Source: an uncultured Oscillospiraceae bacterium (GTDB taxonomy: Bacteria > Bacillota > Clostridia > Oscillospirales > Oscillospiraceae). Taken from it: 64,000 bases of DNA. The stretch covers positions 40,506 to 104,505 of the forward strand of contig CANPWZ010000005.1 of the NCBI GenBank assembly GCA_947585425.1. The letters run 5' to 3'. The notes beneath the pieces were generated by a model. It saw only the letters and a list, made by a program, of their open reading frames with translations, was not told where the DNA came from and searched no databases. The translations under genes were made by a program, and so were the position numbers. Shown here in pieces: positions 58,887-64,000 of the stretch; position 1 is the first letter of the stretch; each line of letters starts with the position of its first letter.

Positions 58887-61235
58887 TCATTCGTTATCGG
58901 TCAAGATTTTTACCAGCCAACTCATGTCTTCTCTGAACTGATAGAACTCCTTATCACTCCAGTTTTTTGCATCTTCGTCTATAGGGTGAGCAGGAATCTG
59001 ACGATAGCGGTTAAATCGATTCAGTTTATCAATTACAGAGTCCTTATCTTGGTCAAATATGGCTAAAAACACGGTGTCATAGTTTTGCTCGATGACAAGA
59101 ACCATTACCCAGAAGTAACAGCCGTGATTTACAGTGGGGTCAAACAATTCTTTGTATCCCAAAGTTGCAGCAACCCTCTTTTGGGCTTCAGTTACGCGTG
59201 GATGAGCATTCATGGCATTTAAAATGGCCTTGTGGGGATCCAGTTCCTTTTTGTGAGCGTTTAAAGTTCGCCGCACTAGCGCCCGTAATCGCAACTCGCA
59301 TTCATTCATCCGTGTGTTTATTTCCAAGGCTTGCTCCTTAAAGTTCAAACCAGTTCGCTCGAACTCATATTTGCCCTGCAGGAACCGCTTCACCGTATCA
59401 TATCGGATGGCAAAACGACCACCATTATTTTCGATAAGCCCATATCCCGTTAGGTGAACAATCTGAGCATTGTCCAAGACCCGAGAAAGTTGTCCATCAC
59501 CCTCTGTTGCTAAGATCTTCAAGGTATCGTATTCTCGAGGATAGGAAGTTTGAAGTATCTCCAGAATCATTAAATAAAAGCTCTCTGCATCGTTACTTTT
59601 TTCAAATTCGGTTCTGGCTGCCTCATAGACTGCCTTGGAAACCACAAAGGGCCGTTGGAGCTTGTTTTCCCGGACATATTTATAAATTTGACCACAAAGC
59701 AACCGAATCAAGTAAGGATGGCCCCCGCAATCCTCTACCAACTTGCTAGGGATGGAGTTATTAAACTTGATTCCCATATATCCGCCTAGAGTATCAATCA
59801 TGGTCTTTGTGCTGGAGATATCGAAAGGTTTGAGGTAGATGCCCTGATTAGATGCCGAGAGTTGTTGAAACATGGGATTGGGGATTCTTCTTTCACCTAT
59901 GGCGGGTATCTCATTAATCATTGGATTAGTACCCGCTACAACAATTGACAAGTTGGAGCCGGGCCGGGTGCAATACCCACGCAAAACGTTCCAGAAGTGG
60001 ACGAAATTGTTTCCATCGTACCAGGGACCTGTTGTTTCTCCTACGCTAAAGGTGATGGCTTCGATTTCATCGAACATCAGCACGACGGGGGTAGAGCAGC
60101 CCTGAAGCATGGAATCCATATCTTCCCTAAAAACGTTGGCACCATCAGCTTTGTATTCAGTGTAAGCAGTCAAGATATTGGATGCGAGACCCAGGACACG
60201 TCTAACGTCCTCGGTTACCTGATATAGAGCATCTTTCCAGTCTAAGGTTTCCAACTCTTCTTGGCAGGGAATGAAAACTACTGGACACCCTGTATTTTCT
60301 AGTTGCCGCTGGATGGCATAAAGCATGGAAGTTTTTCCGCTACGCCGCAAGCCAAAAACACCACACAGGTAGGATGAACTTCTGCATTTTGTAGCTACGT
60401 CCAAGGCATAGTCCCGGCGTCCAAAGAAAAAAACATCATTAACAATAGGTTGTGAAGTAGTGAACAGGTCAGCATCGAACAGATACTTTCGAAACCGGTC
60501 TAAGATACGGGCGGGCGTCATCTCACTGGACACAAATTCCCCATAGGAGAAAGGAATAACCACCGAACTGAGATTGCTGTCCCGGAGCAATTCCCCAAGC
60601 TTTTCCTCGATGTCGCTGGCACTACTGATGACAATCTGACAACTCCGCTCTAGCCGTAGACGAGCGGGCACAACCTTAGCTACTTCGGCAGCAACATCTA
60701 AGGAACGAGGTTCAAAATTCTTGTAGTCGGAAAAGATGACTGGAATCTCTCTTTGAAGATTAAAGTTGACTGTAAATTTTTCCGTAGGCTTGACTAAGAT
60801 GTATCTGTATTGCCAACCTGCTACGGTAAGCTCTCTCCCGCCGTTGGTAACGTAAAGCGTTTCACCCAAGACCCGGATGATTTTCTGCTCTTCTTGGTTA
60901 AATTTTTCAAGTTGTACGCTGGGGTGTATCCCGGGATTGGCATATTGGGGCACTGCGGAGGCAGATGTAGTACGCTTGCGAACATTTTCAGCGCTCATTT
61001 TACCCGGATTGCGAAAATCGGGCGTCGGAGTGAACTCCACAGGATCGCCTTCCTGAAGTTGAAAAATAGAGCAGTTCGTGAGGTCACTCTTATGAAAAAA
61101 ATAGTTTTGCCCGTCTTCACCAAGGATAAAACCATAGGTTTGTTGGCCCCAGTTATTTTCGCATATTCTGGTAATATCGCCATTCACATGAAACGCATCC
61201 TTTCTCAGTTGATTTGTCTCGTCAGCACACAACAT
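58887..61235 (-). CDS. Putative cold-shock-like domain / STAND-type P-loop ATPase / HEPN-like C-terminal protein
   Basis: N-terminus TYGFILGEDGQNYFFHKSDLTNCSIFQLQEGDPVEF (CSD-like); Walker A CGVFGLRRSGKTSMLY; Walker B VVLMFDEIEAITF; wHTH; C-terminal helices with RQIPAH (RX4H). Confidence 0.75.
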   Translation of the reverse strand: MLCADETNQLRKDAFHVNGDITRICENNWGQQTYGFILGEDGQNYFFHKSDLTNCSIFQLQEGDPVEFTPTPDFRNPGKMSAENVRKRTTSASAVPQYANPGIHPSVQLEKFNQEEQKIIRVLGETLYVTNGGRELTVAGWQYRYILVKPTEKFTVNFNLQREIPVIFSDYKNFEPRSLDVAAEVAKVVPARLRLERSCQIVISSASDIEEKLGELLRDSNLSSVVIPFSYGEFVSSEMTPARILDRFRKYLFDADLFTTSQPIVNDVFFFGRRDYALDVATKCRSSSYLCGVFGLRRSGKTSMLYAIQRQLENTGCPVVFIPCQEELETLDWKDALYQVTEDVRRVLGLASNILTAYTEYKADGANVFREDMDSMLQGCSTPVVLMFDEIEAITFSVGETTGPWYDGNNFVHFWNVLRGYCTRPGSNLSIVVAGTNPMINEIPAIGERRIPNPMFQQLSASNQGIYLKPFDISSTKTMIDTLGGYMGIKFNNSIPSKLVEDCGGHPYLIRLLCGQIYKYVRENKLQRPFVVSKAVYEAARTEFEKSNDAESFYLMILEILQTSYPREYDTLKILATEGDGQLSRVLDNAQIVHLTGYGLIENNGGRFAIRYDTVKRFLQGKYEFERTGLNFKEQALEINTRMNECELRLRALVRRTLNAHKKELDPHKAILNAMNAHPRVTEAQKRVAATLGYKELFDPTVNHGCYFWVMVLVIEQNYDTVFLAIFDQDKDSVIDKLNRFNRYRQIPAHPIDEDAKNWSDKEFYQFREDMSWLVKILTDNE

Positions 61236-61412
61236 TTTTCGTTAAATTATACCATAGAAAACACTTTATGTAAAGATAATGGGCCAGCCAATTGAACAAA
61301 TTGTTGTCCGAGTTCAAAATTTATATCCTTGCTAATCATTAAACCCCCTTTCCACTCATCTGCTATGTTATTTAGAGTACTTTTCAAAATCCTCCAGGGG
61401 TTCAACGACTCA

Positions 61413-61560
61413 CAAAATGAATCGAATTACAAATTTGCTTGGGATCCCATGGTTCCTGCCTAAGAGCGTTGCCCGTCTGATAGCCATCCACACGCCAGTC
61501 CATTTTTGGACACTACATAGGCACCTTGGCATGCCACGCTTTCCAAGGTGCCGTTCTATA
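61413..61560 (-). pseudogene. Decayed partial copy of the 3' end of the excisionase-like gene at 62081-62641
   Basis: aatttgcttgggatcccatggttcctgcctaagagcgttgcccgtctgatagccatccac matches aatttgcctgggctcccatggctcctgcctgagagcgccgccccgtctgatagccatccac near 62105-62165. Confidence 0.75.
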
Positions 61561-61592
61561 CATGCAGACATACCGTATACTCAGTTCTGTAC

Positions 61593-61907
61593 CTACAGCT
61601 CATCCTTGCGGACATGATGTGACAAATTGGCAGCGTGATCCTTCCCCGCCCTGCTTGCCGCCTCCCGCCGCTGTTCGCTGTAAGGGGCGGTCAGCCGGAA
61701 GGAAAGCCGCCCTTTTTCAATGTCGAATTCCAAACATCCCGTCTCCGGGTCTTCGTCGGTCTGGCGGCATACTCCGGGGTTTCGCCGCGCATAGGCGGCA
61801 AGCCGCTTTTTCAGATCGGTGTTGTGGGTGCGGATGTGGATTCTGGGGTCTTTCTCATCGAACCAGATCTCCGTGGTCTTTTCCCGCTTTGTCAGCCCGG
61901 TGATCAT
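61593..61907 (-). CDS. Small hypothetical protein of the integrative element
   Basis: MITGLTKREKTTEIWFDEKDPRIHIRTHNTDLKKRLAAYARRNPG...; GAAAGGAG RBS before ATG 61907. Confidence 0.65.
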   Translation of the reverse strand: MITGLTKREKTTEIWFDEKDPRIHIRTHNTDLKKRLAAYARRNPGVCRQTDEDPETGCLEFDIEKGRLSFRLTAPYSEQRREAASRAGKDHAANLSHHVRKDEL

Positions 61908-62080
61908 AAAAACTCCTTTCCACGCCTCTGCCCCTCGACAGGGGCACTTTTCGGATATTTCTCCCGGCTCTTGACCGGCAGAAAACAGCAAATGTCCGAC
62001 AGGGCTCCTCCGAGCGACGCACCCCCCGCTCCAAACAGCCCTGTCAGCGAATGTACGGTTTTTATCGGCTCTTGACGATG

Positions 62081-62641
62081 CTATACGAAACGGATGGGAT
62101 CATCAATTTGCCTGGGCTCCCATGGCTCCTGCCTGAGAGCGCCGCCCCGTCTGATAGCCATCCACCCAGCCAGCCCCTCTTTAGACACCATATAAGCGCC
62201 GCGGTAAGCAACGCTTGCCACAGCGCCTATCCGCGCCCACCGGTGCATCGTGTTCTCCGAGCACCCGCACAGCTCCGCCGCCTGCCGCACCGTCAACGCA
62301 TCCGGCCAGCTCTCCCACGCGGCCAGGAGGGATGCCCGCAGTTCCTCTCGTTCTGAAGCGGTAAGAGGAACCCGTCCCGGTTTGCGGACGTGGACCCCAC
62401 TGGAGAACGCTCCCTTGGGCGCAGCCACCGCAGGATCTCCGGCGTCCCGACGCTCCAGGAAAGCAATCACATCCGCCAGCCGGATCTTGAATCGCCGGGT
62501 CTTTTTCCCTGAGTCCCGGCAGGGCACCACCCCGTGCTCCAGCAGCCACCGGGCCTTGCGTTTGCTGATATGACAGATACGGTAGAACTGATCCATGGTG
62601 ATGACGGCGGGATACTGCTCCCGCAGCTTTTGGTAGTTCAC
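62081..62641 (-). CDS. HTH/excisionase-like DNA-binding protein
   Basis: Two HTH-like segments: MDQFYRICHISKRKARWLLEHGVVPCRDSGKKTRRFKIRLADVIAFLE and LTVRQAAELCGCSENTMHRWARIGAVASV. Confidence 0.75.
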   Translation of the reverse strand: MNYQKLREQYPAVITMDQFYRICHISKRKARWLLEHGVVPCRDSGKKTRRFKIRLADVIAFLERRDAGDPAVAAPKGAFSSGVHVRKPGRVPLTASEREELRASLLAAWESWPDALTVRQAAELCGCSENTMHRWARIGAVASVAYRGAYMVSKEGLAGWMAIRRGGALRQEPWEPRQIDDPIRFV

Positions 62642-62642
62642 C

Positions 62643-63893
62643 TCACACCCCCATGGTCATGCTGAAGCCGGGGGCCTCGTTCTGCTCCTCTACCTCCCCC
62701 AGCTGTTCTTCTGCCTGTTCGGGCTCCGGCGGGGCGAAGGCCGCGGCGATGGCGGCGGCGGACTCCTGCTTAGAACTGAAATCCAGGTGGGAATAGATGT
62801 CGGCAGTGGTGGAGAAGGTGGAGTGACCCAGCCAGTCTTGGATCTGTTTCATGGGGACGTTTTGGCTGAGCAGCAGGGTGGCGCAGCTGTGTCTGAGATC
62901 GTGGAATCGAATGTGCCTCAGCCCGTGCTGTTCCAGCAGGACCCGGAAATGGTTGGTGACATAGTTTGGCTGGAACAACTGTCCCAACTCGTCGGTGCAG
63001 ACGTAGTCTATGTACTCCCGGCAATAGGACTTGCCAAACATGGCCCGGTACCGCGCCTGCTTCTCCCTCTGTTCTTCCAGCAGCTTTCGGGTGGCCGGAA
63101 ACAGGGGCAGGGTGCGAAAGCTGGACTTGGTTTTGAGCTTGTCCTCGGTGTAGAGCCGGTGTTCGCCATTCTCGGTGAGTTCGGTGACCTTGTGGTTGAT
63201 GGACACGGTCCCCCGCTGGAAATCCACGGCGCTCCAGCGGATGCCCAGCACCTCGCTCCGGCGCAGGCCGTAATAGGCCGCCAACTGGATGACCACTGCC
63301 ATAGAGTCGTCCTTGGTGGCCTCGAACAGCGCCGCCAATTCGTCCTTGGTATAGTAGCTGGCCAGATACTTGCCCTTGCGGGGCCGGGCCACCCGGTCCG
63401 CGGGGTTGCTGGGGATCATGTCGTTCTCCACGGCGTACTGAAGCGCCTTCCGTACTAGGGCGTGGTAGTGGATGACGGTGTTGGCGTTGCAGCCGTCATC
63501 CAGGATGGACTGGTGCAGCTCCCGGATGTGCTTGGGCTCTACGTCGCACAGCTTCAGCTTCCGGGAACGAAAAAACGGGTCCAGCCGAGCCTTGAACAGT
63601 TGCTCATAACTCTGTCTTGTGGTCCGCTCGATGGTGGTGGAGGCGATCTTCAGCCAATCCTTCAGATAGTCCGCGAACAGCGGAGACTCCTCCTTGGGCT
63701 TGGCGGGCTCTCTGAGGGTGAATTCCCGCTTCAATTCCTCCAGCCTGGCCATCGCCTTACGCTTTCCGCCCTTCACCGGGATGCCCAGCGCCACGGACTT
63801 CTGCCGCCGCTTGCCGTCCTCGTCGTAGTAGCTTAGGATGGCGGTAAACTTGCCCCGGCGCTCAAACAAGCTGCCGGTGACCTCCCCTTTCAT
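62643..63893 (-). CDS. Tyrosine recombinase/phage-type integrase
   Basis: AAYYGLRRSEVLGIRW, IRFHDLRHSCATLLLSQNVPMKQIQDWLGHSTFSTTADIYSH. Confidence 0.94.
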   Translation of the reverse strand: MKGEVTGSLFERRGKFTAILSYYDEDGKRRQKSVALGIPVKGGKRKAMARLEELKREFTLREPAKPKEESPLFADYLKDWLKIASTTIERTTRQSYEQLFKARLDPFFRSRKLKLCDVEPKHIRELHQSILDDGCNANTVIHYHALVRKALQYAVENDMIPSNPADRVARPRKGKYLASYYTKDELAALFEATKDDSMAVVIQLAAYYGLRRSEVLGIRWSAVDFQRGTVSINHKVTELTENGEHRLYTEDKLKTKSSFRTLPLFPATRKLLEEQREKQARYRAMFGKSYCREYIDYVCTDELGQLFQPNYVTNHFRVLLEQHGLRHIRFHDLRHSCATLLLSQNVPMKQIQDWLGHSTFSTTADIYSHLDFSSKQESAAAIAAAFAPPEPEQAEEQLGEVEEQNEAPGFSMTMGV

Positions 63894-64000
63894 AACAGAT
63901 ACCTCCCTTCCGCGCCGCTCCAGGGTCTTGTGATGTTACCTTGGAACGGCGCGTTTTTCAAGTCTTTTCTGCGTTTTCCCCGGCGCAAAGATAGTCGATG

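Overview
The window is about 64 kb of GC-rich bacterial chromosome, probably a gut Clostridia/Oscillospirales-type Firmicute (inferred from gene content only). It contains: (1) a 5'-truncated, membrane-anchored GH3 glycosidase with inverted domain order (1-2757). (2) An integrated plasmid-like element (about 2.9-9.8 kb) with ParM/ParB-like segregation genes, an XRE regulator and a tyrosine integrase, abutting tRNA-Thr/tRNA-Asp. (3) KtrAB-like K+ transport, an SbcD/SbcC-like pair and a nucleotidyltransferase. (4) An unusual 17-kb signalling/transport cluster (about 16.9-33.8 kb): GHKL histidine kinase, LytTR response regulator, SpoIIE/PP2C phosphatase, STAS anti-anti-sigma-like protein, and three transporters of different superfamilies (MATE, SDF symporter, one-polypeptide ABC importer), each carrying an RsbW/HATPase-like domain. 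No sigma factor is present. Two 21-bp-spaced direct-repeat promoters with identical geometry appear to tie the cluster to the LytTR regulator. This is my leading candidate for an undescribed system: partner-switching control of transporters. (5) A serine-recombinase mobile element (about 33.85-40.8 kb) with MobC/RepA genes, invaded by AT-rich cargo (esterase, GPH transporter, AraC regulator). (6) CstA, two tRNA-Ser genes, T-box-leuA, proC, yebC, pgi, ROK kinase and a complete glycogen operon; GlgB has a histone-H1-like tail. (7) A tRNA-Ser(CGA) integration hotspot with two tandem tRNA 5'-half scars, followed by a putative cold-shock-like/STAND ATPase/HEPN-like protein and an excisionase-integrase module. 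All family calls come from reading motifs in the translations; no database search was run.
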